Assembly (NCBI GenBank): GCA_022842065.1
Contig: JALHQH010000030.1
Coordinates: 1 to 64,000, forward strand
DNA length: 64,000 bases
Source of the DNA: Caldilineaceae bacterium
GTDB taxonomy: Bacteria; Chloroflexota; Anaerolineae; Caldilineales; Caldilineaceae
Reading direction: 5' to 3'
The notes beneath the pieces are model-generated. The model was not told the DNA's origin, ran no database searches, and saw only the letters and a list, made by a program, of their open reading frames with translations. Position numbers and translations under genes: made by a program. Position 1 is the first letter of the stretch, and every line of letters begins with the position of its first letter. Shown piece by piece: positions 1 to 7,340 of this stretch.

Positions 1-116
1 TCCCGATTTCGTTGACCCGCTTTTAATTACTCAGCTGCTTGACGCCATGCCCCCGCTCGGTGCCATTCACTCTGAACCAGCTTTCAACACCATTCCCTGA
101 CTTGGCGAAGGGATTG

Positions 117-1277
117 ATGAAACCAATCGTTTTGTTTGTCACGGAAATTAGTTTCTACCCACTTTATGGGGGAATGCAAATCCATCTTTATAACGTACTG
201 GAAAGTCTATGCCAACACTTTACGGTTGTGGTCTTAGCACCGCCGGCGGCAGAGGAATGCCCGCTTAAGCAAGCAGTGCTTGCCTGGTATGTACTCCCCG
301 AATATGAAATTAACCTGCGTGCGAAGGTTATAAATGGTCGTTATCTGTTGCAGCCGCGCCCAGCATGGCAAGTCTGTCTGCAACAAATTTTAGTGGAACA
401 ACAGCCGCAGGTGGTCTGGTTTAATTATGGACATTGGGGACAATACGCGCCACTCGTCCGGCGTTATGGTGCCAACGCCATTATGCACACCCATAATATT
501 CAATCTGACATATCGCGCCAGCGCGCGACAAACTTGCCACTGAGCCACTTGCGGCTGTTGACACATTTGCGTGCCTGGATCGAGGCTTATCATGAACACC
601 GGCTCTTTCGCCATTTTGATCGGATAGTTTCCGTCACCGAAATTGACCAGCGCTATCACGCGCGTTTTGTCGGCGACAAGCGGTCGCGCCTGATCCCCAA
701 TTACATCAATGAAACCTTTTATCAACAAGATGAATTGAGTCCACGTGCCGATCACTTACTGATCTTGACCGGCACTTTCAATACCTTTCAAAATGTACAA
801 GGCGTCCGCTGGTTCACCCAAGCGGTTTGGCCCCAAGTCAAGGCAGCATATCCAGGGGTGCGCTTGCAATTGGTCGGCAAGGGAGCCAATAACCTGCCAG
901 GTGACCACTTAGACGATCCGCAGATCGAAACCATTGGCTGTGTACCGGATATGGTTCCCTACCTGCGGCGTGCCACGATTGCCGTCGTGCCGATCCGCCA
1001 CGGGAGTGGGATGCGCTTCAAAATCCTCGAAGCCTTGGCCTGTGAGGTGCCGGTGGTGAGCACCACGTTGGGGGCACAAGGAATCGCAACCAGCAATGGC
1101 ACCAGCATCATGCTGGCCGACAGCGCCACTGATTTTGCCCAAGCCATCATCGCCCTGTTACAGGATTGCACCAAACGGGCACAGTTGGCGCAGCAGGGCT
1201 TAGCAGTTTTACGCCAACAGTACACGGCCCCCGTCAATACAGCACGCATTCAACAGCTCATCGCGGAGTTGGGCTAA
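117..1277 (+). CDS. GT4-type glycosyltransferase (GT-B fold)
   Basis: Probable cytoplasmic or membrane-associated glycosyltransferase that moves a sugar from a nucleotide donor to a surface-glycan or glycopeptide intermediate. The 386-residue product opens with a beta strand and glycine loop (SFYPLYGGMQIHLYN), as in the acceptor half of GT-B enzymes. A donor-side block near residues 290-315 reads HGSGMRFKILEALACEVPVV, with the conserved Glu in EALA. An open frame extends upstream to 39, but the ATG at 117 follows a purine-rich GCGAAGGG and begins the expected first strand, so I chose it. The gene stands alone just upstream of the NRPS block. The family call is firm; the sugar and acceptor cannot be read. 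Confidence 0.88.
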   Translation: MKPIVLFVTEISFYPLYGGMQIHLYNVLESLCQHFTVVVLAPPAAEECPLKQAVLAWYVLPEYEINLRAKVINGRYLLQPRPAWQVCLQQILVEQQPQVVWFNYGHWGQYAPLVRRYGANAIMHTHNIQSDISRQRATNLPLSHLRLLTHLRAWIEAYHEHRLFRHFDRIVSVTEIDQRYHARFVGDKRSRLIPNYINETFYQQDELSPRADHLLILTGTFNTFQNVQGVRWFTQAVWPQVKAAYPGVRLQLVGKGANNLPGDHLDDPQIETIGCVPDMVPYLRRATIAVVPIRHGSGMRFKILEALACEVPVVSTTLGAQGIATSNGTSIMLADSATDFAQAIIALLQDCTKRAQLAQQGLAVLRQQYTAPVNTARIQQLIAELG

Positions 1278-1321
1278 GGCAGCAGAAAGACGCTGTTCGA
1301 TAAAACGCTAATCGTAACGAC

Positions 1322-1370
1322 TAACCCCCTCCTAACCTCCCCTTACCAGGGGGAGGTTAGGAGGGGGTTA
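1322..1370. repeat. Perfect 21-bp inverted repeat, dispersed G/C-run palindrome copy 1
   Basis: Arms at 1322-1342 and 1350-1370 are exact reverse complements around a 7-base loop. The core is a run of C/T-rich CCCCTCCTAACCTCCCC paired with its complement. Related palindromes with the same TAACCCC/CCCTCCCC core occur at 4866-4886 and 61405-61499, so this is a small dispersed family and not just a terminator. It could still end transcription of the upstream glycosyltransferase. Confidence 0.85.
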
Positions 1371-1436
1371 GGGTGGGGTAGCTTGGTAGTTACTGCTGAT
1401 CGATGAAATAGATGAAATAGAGGGATACCACGAAAA

Positions 1437-2086
1437 GTGTTACATGATTTACCGGCCCTAGTGCCAAGAACTTTGCCCGCACTACTGCAACGGCAAGCAG
1501 CCGTCCAGAAAACGGCCCCAGCGCTCCTGGCCCCAGCGCTCGTGGCCCCAGCGCAGTCAGCATTATCCTACGCCGCCTTACAACAGCAGGTGACGACCAC
1601 CAGCGCGCGCCTCCAACAACTGGGCCTGACTGGGCAGGCACGCATTGCCATTGTATTGCCCAATGGGCCAGCCAATTGATTCAATTGGCGGCATTGCCCC
1701 TCGCCCCCAGCGGCAAAATTGATCGCCCCGCCTTAGTGGCATTCAATGACAACCCGCGCCAAACTAGCACAGTAGGGCTGGCAAAGCCGTATCAGCCTCC
1801 ACGTACTCCACTGGAAAGGCAACTGGCGCTGATCTGGGCAGCGGTCTTAGGGGTAGCGCCAGTGGGGATCACCGACGAATTTCTTGGGCTGGGGGGCAAT
1901 TCACTACACGCAATTCAGATCCAGGCCCGCTTGGTCAGCCAGTTGCAAATCGAGCTGCCGGTACGCAACATCTTGACCGCGGCAACCATTGGCGAACTGG
2001 CCGTGCAGATCACCCAGCAACAGGCGGCGCAGTTAGATGAGCACGAGCTAGCGCAAATGCTAATAGTGCTGGAAACATCAGCGTAA
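1437..2086 (+). pseudogene. Decayed NRPS adenylation-carrier (A-PCP) gene
   Basis: The first piece (GTG at 1437 to stop at 1677-1679) encodes the start of an AMP-binding domain, with LSYAALQQQV and IAIVLPNGP. The text then jumps to the very end of such a domain (LAALPLAPSGKIDR, motif A10) in another frame, followed by a complete carrier domain with the phosphopantetheine Ser in LGGNSLHA (Ser 76 counting from the TTG at 1676). Nearly all of the adenylation core, including A3-A8, is missing. The junction lies on a short palindrome at 1671-1689. The carrier part closely resembles the ends of the intact genes at 2210 and 5347, so this is a deleted, frameshifted paralog. The 136-residue second piece could in principle still be made as a free carrier protein. 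Confidence 0.8.
1671..1689. repeat. 19-bp palindrome at the deletion junction
   Basis: GCCAATT and AATTGGC flank a 5-base spacer. The palindrome sits exactly where the N-terminal adenylation text ends and the A10 motif text begins, so it probably marks or promoted the internal deletion of the A-PCP pseudogene. Confidence 0.6.
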
Positions 2087-2209
2087 GCAGCCGGCCAAAG
2101 AGCCCGGCTTTGTGCCCCGGCCTCAGCGAGAACGCCCCTGTACCGGCGTCCGCGACCGGGCTGTTCCGACGGCGCATAAGCAGCGATCGTCGGTAGAAAT
2201 GGAGCGAAA

Positions 2210-4150
2210 ATGGTAGACTTTGCATCATCGGCAATGAATTCCACCGTGGCAGCCCGCTTTGCCACGATCGTCGCCGCCTATCCAACGCACTGGGCGCTGC
2301 GGACAGCCCAAGCCTGCTGGTCCTATGCCGAACTTGATACGCATGCACGGCACATTGCCCAGCAAATTGTGGCGCAGTGTGGCAGCACCAAAGGCCAGGT
2401 TGCGGTCTTCTGTGAAACCCTGCCTTGGCAAATGGCGGCGACATTGGCCGTGATCAAAAGCGGAAAGACCGTGATCGTCCTTGATCCCAGCCTGCCGGAT
2501 GAACGCCTACGCTTCATTCTGGCCGATGCCCAAGTCAATGTATTACTCGTTGATCCAACGTTAGCGCCCCGTGCGGACAGTGCGTTCAGCGCTGCGGCTA
2601 CCGCCATGCCCTTGGCGATCTTGCCGGTTGACATGCTGCCCAGTGCCGATGCGGGCGAGGATTTGGCGCTAAGCATCACTGGGGATGATCCGCTCGTCCT
2701 CATCTATACCTCTGGGTCTACGGGCCAGCCCAAGGGCGTTGTGATCACCCATCAGGCGGAACTGCACAGCGCGTGGAGCAAACAGCAAACATTGCCCCTG
2801 GGGCCGCATCCGCGTGGTGCAGTCATCTCTTCCCTGGCCTATGCCGCCACTTGGGGAATGGCGTTTCGTTTGTTGCTCTGTGGCGGCTGTCTCTGCGCCT
2901 ATGATTTCAAAACAGCGGGGTTCAGTGGGCTAGCGGCTTGGCTGGCAGCGGAACAGATCACCCTGATGGTGCCGCCGATTGCGCTGATCCGGCAGTGGTG
3001 CAGTGTGTTGACAACCCCGCTTCACCTGGACAATTTGCGCGCGATGGAGTTCATCGGCGCGCTGGTCAATCAGCAGGATCTGATCCAACTGCGCGCCTGC
3101 TTGCTGGGTGACTATACCATCACCTTGTTGTATGGCTCAACCGAAGCCCTCAATTTGACCGCCTATCGCGTGACAGCGCTTGATACCCTCCCGGCGGGCA
3201 CCTTGCCCGCCGGCTACCTCATTCCCGATACCCAAGCATTGATTATCGATGAGCAGGGACAGCCAGTCGCGCCAGGTGTCGTGGGCGAAATTGTCATCCG
3301 CAGCCGCTATCTCTCGCCTGGTTATTGGCAGCGGCCCACCCTCACCCAGCGCAAGTTTACCCGCGATCCGCAAGATCCAGCGGTGCGTTGCTTTTTTACA
3401 GGTGATCTGGGCCGCCAAGACGCCGATGGCTGTTTGCACATCACCGGGCGCAAAGACTTGATGGTCAAGATTCGAGGCTACCAGGTTGAGCTGAGCGAGG
3501 TCGAGCAAGCCATGTGCGCCGTGGCAGGGGTGCAACACGCCGCCGTTGTGGCGTGCGACCAATTACCCATACCCGCGGCTGGGCGCGGCGCAGAAAAAGC
3601 GTTGGTGGCATATGTCGTGCCGCAGCCATCAATGGCGCTAAGCGAGCGTCGGCTGCGGCACGCGCTCGCGCAGCATTTGCCCCTCTACATGCTGCCGGCG
3701 CGCATTGTGTATTTGGCACAGTTGCCGCTAACGCCCAGTGGCAAGATTGATCGCCAGGCCTTGCTGCGTCTGGCCGATCAGACGCAGCAGGAACGCCCGG
3801 CACTGGACACAGCCTATCAACCACCACGCACGCCATTAGAAGCGCAACTGGTGGCGATCTGGGCAGAGGTGTTGGGTACGCAACTCGTGGGGATCACCGA
3901 TCCTTTTCTGGCATTGGGCGGCGATTCACTGCGCGCAATGCAGGTGCACGCCCGGTTACGCAACCAGCACGCCATCGAATTACCGGCAGAGCAGCTCTTT
4001 GCTTGTGACACCATTGCCCAATTGGCCTTACACATTACCGAATGGCAGGCGCACCAGCTTGATCCAGCCATCCTATCCGCGCTATTAACCGACTTAGAAG
4101 CACAGCCGGACGAGCGCGCCGCCGCTTTCGCTACACCAGCGGTCGGGTAG
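2210..4150 (+). CDS. Stand-alone NRPS adenylation-carrier (A-PCP) protein
   Basis: Activates an amino or related acid as the adenylate and loads it on its own carrier domain. The 646 residues hold one AMP-binding domain (about 20-530) and one carrier domain (about 540-615). Visible motifs are A3 TSGSTGQPKG (167-176), A5 YGSTEA, A7 FTGDLG, A8 GRKDLMVKIRGYQVELSEVE, A10 PSGKIDR with catalytic Lys near 512, and LGGDSLRA with carrier Ser 573. There is no condensation domain, so the loaded group must be handed to another protein. GGAG five bases before the ATG supports the start. The C-terminal helix (QLDPAILSALLTDLE) recurs in the two neighbouring paralogs and may act as a docking tail. The substrate is not assigned. 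Confidence 0.92.
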   Translation: MVDFASSAMNSTVAARFATIVAAYPTHWALRTAQACWSYAELDTHARHIAQQIVAQCGSTKGQVAVFCETLPWQMAATLAVIKSGKTVIVLDPSLPDERLRFILADAQVNVLLVDPTLAPRADSAFSAAATAMPLAILPVDMLPSADAGEDLALSITGDDPLVLIYTSGSTGQPKGVVITHQAELHSAWSKQQTLPLGPHPRGAVISSLAYAATWGMAFRLLLCGGCLCAYDFKTAGFSGLAAWLAAEQITLMVPPIALIRQWCSVLTTPLHLDNLRAMEFIGALVNQQDLIQLRACLLGDYTITLLYGSTEALNLTAYRVTALDTLPAGTLPAGYLIPDTQALIIDEQGQPVAPGVVGEIVIRSRYLSPGYWQRPTLTQRKFTRDPQDPAVRCFFTGDLGRQDADGCLHITGRKDLMVKIRGYQVELSEVEQAMCAVAGVQHAAVVACDQLPIPAAGRGAEKALVAYVVPQPSMALSERRLRHALAQHLPLYMLPARIVYLAQLPLTPSGKIDRQALLRLADQTQQERPALDTAYQPPRTPLEAQLVAIWAEVLGTQLVGITDPFLALGGDSLRAMQVHARLRNQHAIELPAEQLFACDTIAQLALHITEWQAHQLDPAILSALLTDLEAQPDERAAAFATPAVG

Positions 4151-4249
4151 TCCGCCAGGAATAGTTACCAGCACCGGATAATCAGTCAAATAAATTAATC
4201 ATAATGTAAGCAATTCTGCCATTTTGCTTAGATAGCACCACAAGATCTA

Positions 4250-4258
4250 TGATACAAT
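4250..4258 (+). promoter_or_regulatory. Possible extended -10 promoter element
   Basis: TGATACAAT matches an extended -10 (TGn plus TACAAT). The identical nine bases occur before the gene at 17332. No good -35 hexamer lies at normal spacing. If real, it would start a long leader that runs through the MITE-like elements before the next A-PCP gene. Confidence 0.3.
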
Positions 4259-4450
4259 CGATTGAGATTTTCCCGACCTTGATCCATGAGGTAAGAATTT
4301 GACCAAAAGTGCCTGGACGATACACGGCTGCATTGCGTACAGCAAATGTCAACCGAACCTGGTTTCTCAACCGATCCAGCCTAGCGTAATGGTGCGCTAA
4401 TCTGAAATATCTATACTCAAATCAGAATGAAACCCCTAGTTTCGGTCAGC

Positions 4451-4512
4451 GTGCGTCGCACTGACCAAAGAATCTAGCGGACTGGAAACAGTTGGCGGTC
4501 AGTGCGACGCAC
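4451..4512. repeat. Inverted repeat with perfect 16-bp arms
   Basis: GTGCGTCGCACTGACC at 4451-4466 is the exact reverse complement of 4497-4512, with a 30-base spacer. It lies just upstream of the CTAG-bounded elements and may be part of the same mobile-repeat cluster or a large hairpin. Confidence 0.75.
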
Positions 4513-4571
4513 TCGATCCCGTTAGCCAGCAAAACGCCGGTTCTCAACTTGACTTCAGTATAGTGACGAGA

Positions 4572-4821
4572 CTAGTGCAGTGTGACGGAAATTTTGATGG
4601 GTTTTTCGTCCCAGCGGGACGGCTGACCTTAGGACCAAAACATTTATGATATTTCCCACCTAATAGATAGCGCAAATCAACATGGCACAATCGTGTACTG
4701 CGCACCCCCTGATGCGCAGCCCGCTTGGGGACAACTCTATTTGTGGCACCTATAAGGTCAGCCGTCCCGCTGGGACGAACGCGGCTTTTAATCCAGCAAA
4801 ACTTACCTGACACTGTACTAG
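4572..4821. mobile_element. MITE-like element 1, bounded by CTAG
   Basis: The 250-bp unit begins CTAGTGCAGTGTGACGG and ends, read on the other strand, CTAGTACAGTGTCAGG, so the termini match over the first dozen bases. Inside are perfect 25-bp inverted arms at 4607-4631 and 4753-4777, containing CGTCCCAGCGGGACGGCTG. No open frame fits a transposase. Short length, terminal inverted repeats and a CTAG at each edge fit a non-autonomous miniature element. CTAG-like targets are known for some IS families (IS701 has a 4-base YTAR site), but no parent element is visible here. Confidence 0.7.
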
Positions 4822-4999
4822 TGTTTTGTAAAATAAGTAATGATCCGTTACGAACCCCACCCTAACCCTCCCCAGCTTGGGGAGGGAACCGTTGTCCTAC
4901 CAGCGGCGCCAGGGCTCCTCCCCCAAACTGCACCCAAGGGGTACCCGGGCTGGGAGGGGGTAGAATTTACCTATCATGATTTAATTGACAGAACACTAG
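4818..4999. mobile_element. MITE-like element 2 carrying the dispersed palindrome
   Basis: The unit shares its CTAG edges with its two neighbours. Its ends read CTAGTGTTTTGT and, on the other strand, CTAGTGTTCTGT, one mismatch in twelve. It carries the dispersed C-run palindrome, with an 8-bp stem hairpin at 4866-4886 (CCCTCCCC, loop AGCTT, GGGGAGGG). Because the sequences outside the CTAG copies (4799-4821 and 4996-5017) are themselves near-complementary, this unit appears inserted at a CTAG in the centre of an older palindromic element. Confidence 0.65.
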
Positions 5000-5173
5000 G
5001 ACAGTGTCAGGTAAGTTCTGATAGTTTAGAATCGATCCCAGTCACGGAGTGACGGCAGATGGTAGCCGCAGGTTTCAACCTGCGGATCCAATGGCCCCCA
5101 GCTTAAAAGGCTGGGCTACCATCAGTCGCCACTCCGTGGCTAAACTCGCAAAATTTCCGTCACACTGTACTAG
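4996..5173. mobile_element. MITE-like element 3, bounded by CTAG
   Basis: The 178-bp unit starts CTAGGACAGTGTCAGG and ends, on the other strand, CTAGTACAGTGTGACGG. Its right end is the reverse complement of the left end of element 1 over 24 bases with one mismatch. It contains nested hairpins, including a 9-bp stem in CCGCAGGTTTCAACCTGCGG and a GATGGTAGCC/GGCTACCATC pair. No transposase frame is present. Confidence 0.65.
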
Positions 5174-5346
5174 CGATCAAAAATTTCTTCGTTGCCGACT
5201 GGCCCCAACATCACACGACACCGACCATTGCTCTCCATCAAATATCGACAACTGCCATCTTTAATAACGCGGTCAACTAACTGGCGACACCTTAAAGTGT
5301 GCTCTGTTTGCAACCGCACTATCGTTGCAGTGAAATAAGGACGAAT

Positions 5347-7266
5347 ATGTACCCCAACAGATCAAGCGCAGCATGGCGACACCAACAAGCCATCCATGCC
5401 CGTTGTTTTCACCCCAGCGGCGAGTGGAATGAATTCCCCGCGGCGGCAGGATCGATAGTGGCGCGTTTTGAAATGATGGTAGTGCACGCCCCCGACTGGC
5501 CAGCAGTCAAGATGGGCGAGGAGCAATTAAGCTATCGCGCGTTAAACGCGGCGGCCAACCAGTTGGCGCACGCCCTCTTGGCCCACCTGGGTGCAGGGTC
5601 AGAACCGGTGGCATTTGTGCTCGAGCAGGGCATCCAGGCCATTGTCGCGCTGTTGGGTATTCTCAAAGCAGGCAAATTTTATGTGGCGTTGGAACCGACC
5701 TATCCGCTCATACATCTGCAGGCGATTGTCACCAACACCGAAGCCAGACTCATACTAGCGAACCAAAGCCAGTGGACACTGGCGACTTCCTTACGCCAAG
5801 CAGGGCAAACGCTGCTGCAAATCGAGCAGATCGACCCCGGCCTGCCAACGTCCAACCCAGCCATTGAGATTCCGGCGGAGGCCATCGCCTATCTGGTCTA
5901 TACCTCTGGCACCACGGGTACACCCAAAGGGGTAATCGAGACCCACCGCAATGTCCTCCACTATACGCGCCTGTTTAGTAACCTTTATCATCTCTGTCGG
6001 CATGATCGTTTGGCAGCGAATGGTTCCAATAGTTTTAGTGGCACTCCCGCAAAAATCTTTCCCGCCTTGCTCAATGGGGCAACGCTTATGTTATTGGATG
6101 TCGCGGTTCATGGGGTCAATCACTTGCGCCAGTGGTTACAGGAGGAAGCGATTACCCACTTTATTGTGGTGCCTAGCCTGTTTCGACAACTGGTCGCGAC
6201 CCTAGATGAGCATACCACGTTTCCACAGCTTCGCATTGTCGGGACAGGGGGTGACCGTTTGCTGCCGACGGATGTAGCACGCTATCAGCGCCATTTTGGC
6301 CCCCATTGTCTCTTTCGCACCGGGTTGGCGCTCTCCGAAATCAAACTTGTTACCCACTATTTTATGGATCAGGCGACAGTGCTGCCCACAACCGGCGTAC
6401 CCGTCGGCTATTGCGTCGAAGGGGCGGAGGTTTTGCTGGTTGATGAAACAGGCGCGCCGGTCGCACCCGGCGCAATCGGGGAGATCGTGGTCAGGAGCCC
6501 TTACTTATCACCTGGCTACTGGCGCCAACCGGAACTGACCGCCGCACGCTTTCGGCCTGATCCGGACAACGCGGGGCAACGTCTTTATGATACCGGCGAC
6601 CTGGGGCTGTTACACCCCGATGGCTGCCTGTTCCACCTGGGGCGCAAAGATCAACAGGTCAAAATTCGCGGGGTACGCATCGAAACCGCCGAGATCGAAC
6701 GCGCACTTTGGGCTACCGGCAGCTTCAAGGATGTACTGGTGACAGCGCGTCCCGATGCACAGGGCGAAGCTTCTCTGGTCGCGTATCTGGTCCCCACGCG
6801 CACACCGGTGCCAACAGTGACGGCACTGCGTCAGCAGTTGGCGACAGCGCTGCCGCCAGCCTTAATCCCCGTCGCATTTGTCATGCTCGCGGCACTGCCG
6901 CTCAATGCCAACGGCAAAGTTGCCCAGCACGCCTTACCGGCCCCCGATCAACAACGCCCCTACCTGGCAACCGCCTATGTCGCGCCGCGTACCCCAACCG
7001 AAACAACGCTGGCGCTAATCTGGCAGGAGGTATTGGGCATCGCGCCAGTGGGAGTGCTGGATCACTTTCTCGACCTGGGTGGCAATTCCTTGCGTGCCAT
7101 GCAGGTCCATAGCCGCCTGCACAACCATGGGCTGGGGGAAGTACCCGCTGCCCAGCTCTTTCGCGGTGCCACCATTGCCGAATTGGCGCTGTTGATCACC
7201 CAGCAACAAGCTACCCAGCTGGCACCAGGGGCGTTAACCGAAATCTTGGCCGCGTTGGAAGTGTAA
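5347..7266 (+). CDS. Stand-alone NRPS adenylation-carrier (A-PCP) protein, second copy
   Basis: Loads an activated acid onto its own carrier domain. The 639 residues hold one AMP-binding domain and a C-terminal carrier domain. A3 reads YTSGTTGTPKG (from about 185), A7 YDTGDLG, A8 GRKDQQVKIRGVRIETAEIE and A10 NANGKVAQ with the catalytic Lys. The carrier Ser is Ser 581 in LGGNSLRA. Motif A5 is unusual: FRTGLALSEIKL replaces the normal YGxTE. There is no condensation or thioesterase domain. AAGGAC upstream of the ATG at 5347 supports this start over an upstream one at 5299. It is a diverged paralog of the gene at 2210; the MITE cluster lies between them. Confidence 0.92.
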   Translation: MYPNRSSAAWRHQQAIHARCFHPSGEWNEFPAAAGSIVARFEMMVVHAPDWPAVKMGEEQLSYRALNAAANQLAHALLAHLGAGSEPVAFVLEQGIQAIVALLGILKAGKFYVALEPTYPLIHLQAIVTNTEARLILANQSQWTLATSLRQAGQTLLQIEQIDPGLPTSNPAIEIPAEAIAYLVYTSGTTGTPKGVIETHRNVLHYTRLFSNLYHLCRHDRLAANGSNSFSGTPAKIFPALLNGATLMLLDVAVHGVNHLRQWLQEEAITHFIVVPSLFRQLVATLDEHTTFPQLRIVGTGGDRLLPTDVARYQRHFGPHCLFRTGLALSEIKLVTHYFMDQATVLPTTGVPVGYCVEGAEVLLVDETGAPVAPGAIGEIVVRSPYLSPGYWRQPELTAARFRPDPDNAGQRLYDTGDLGLLHPDGCLFHLGRKDQQVKIRGVRIETAEIERALWATGSFKDVLVTARPDAQGEASLVAYLVPTRTPVPTVTALRQQLATALPPALIPVAFVMLAALPLNANGKVAQHALPAPDQQRPYLATAYVAPRTPTETTLALIWQEVLGIAPVGVLDHFLDLGGNSLRAMQVHSRLHNHGLGEVPAAQLFRGATIAELALLITQQQATQLAPGALTEILAALEV

Positions 7267-7340
7267 GCAGGGCGCATCTGTCCTTTCCCGTTAGAACCAA
7301 GCCAATCGTCAAGGCCAGCGACGAGCCTTGGTCAACGGAT

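Larger units (their letters stand above)
4151..4571. other. Non-coding, AT-rich stretch without a recognisable gene
   Basis: Base composition drops after the A-PCP gene. A 62-residue minus-strand frame (4370 to 4182) exists, but I see no known motif in it and it lacks the local codon character. The stretch holds an extended -10 promoter-like site and a 16-bp inverted repeat, listed separately. Next downstream are MITE-like elements. Confidence 0.6.

Noticed and set aside
390..1249. Minus-strand open frames of 77-121 codons inside the first glycosyltransferase
   Set aside because: They lie opposite a gene with clear motifs and show no family pattern of their own.
2010..2444. Minus-strand frame of 144 codons
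   Set aside because: It spans the PCP pseudogene end and the A-PCP start and has Arg/Pro-rich shadow composition.
4182..4370. Minus-strand 62-codon frame in the gap after the A-PCP gene
   Set aside because: No motif, no RBS and no family likeness; treated as non-coding.
4572..5173. CRISPR array
   Set aside because: The repeats are inverted pairs and not regularly spaced direct repeats.
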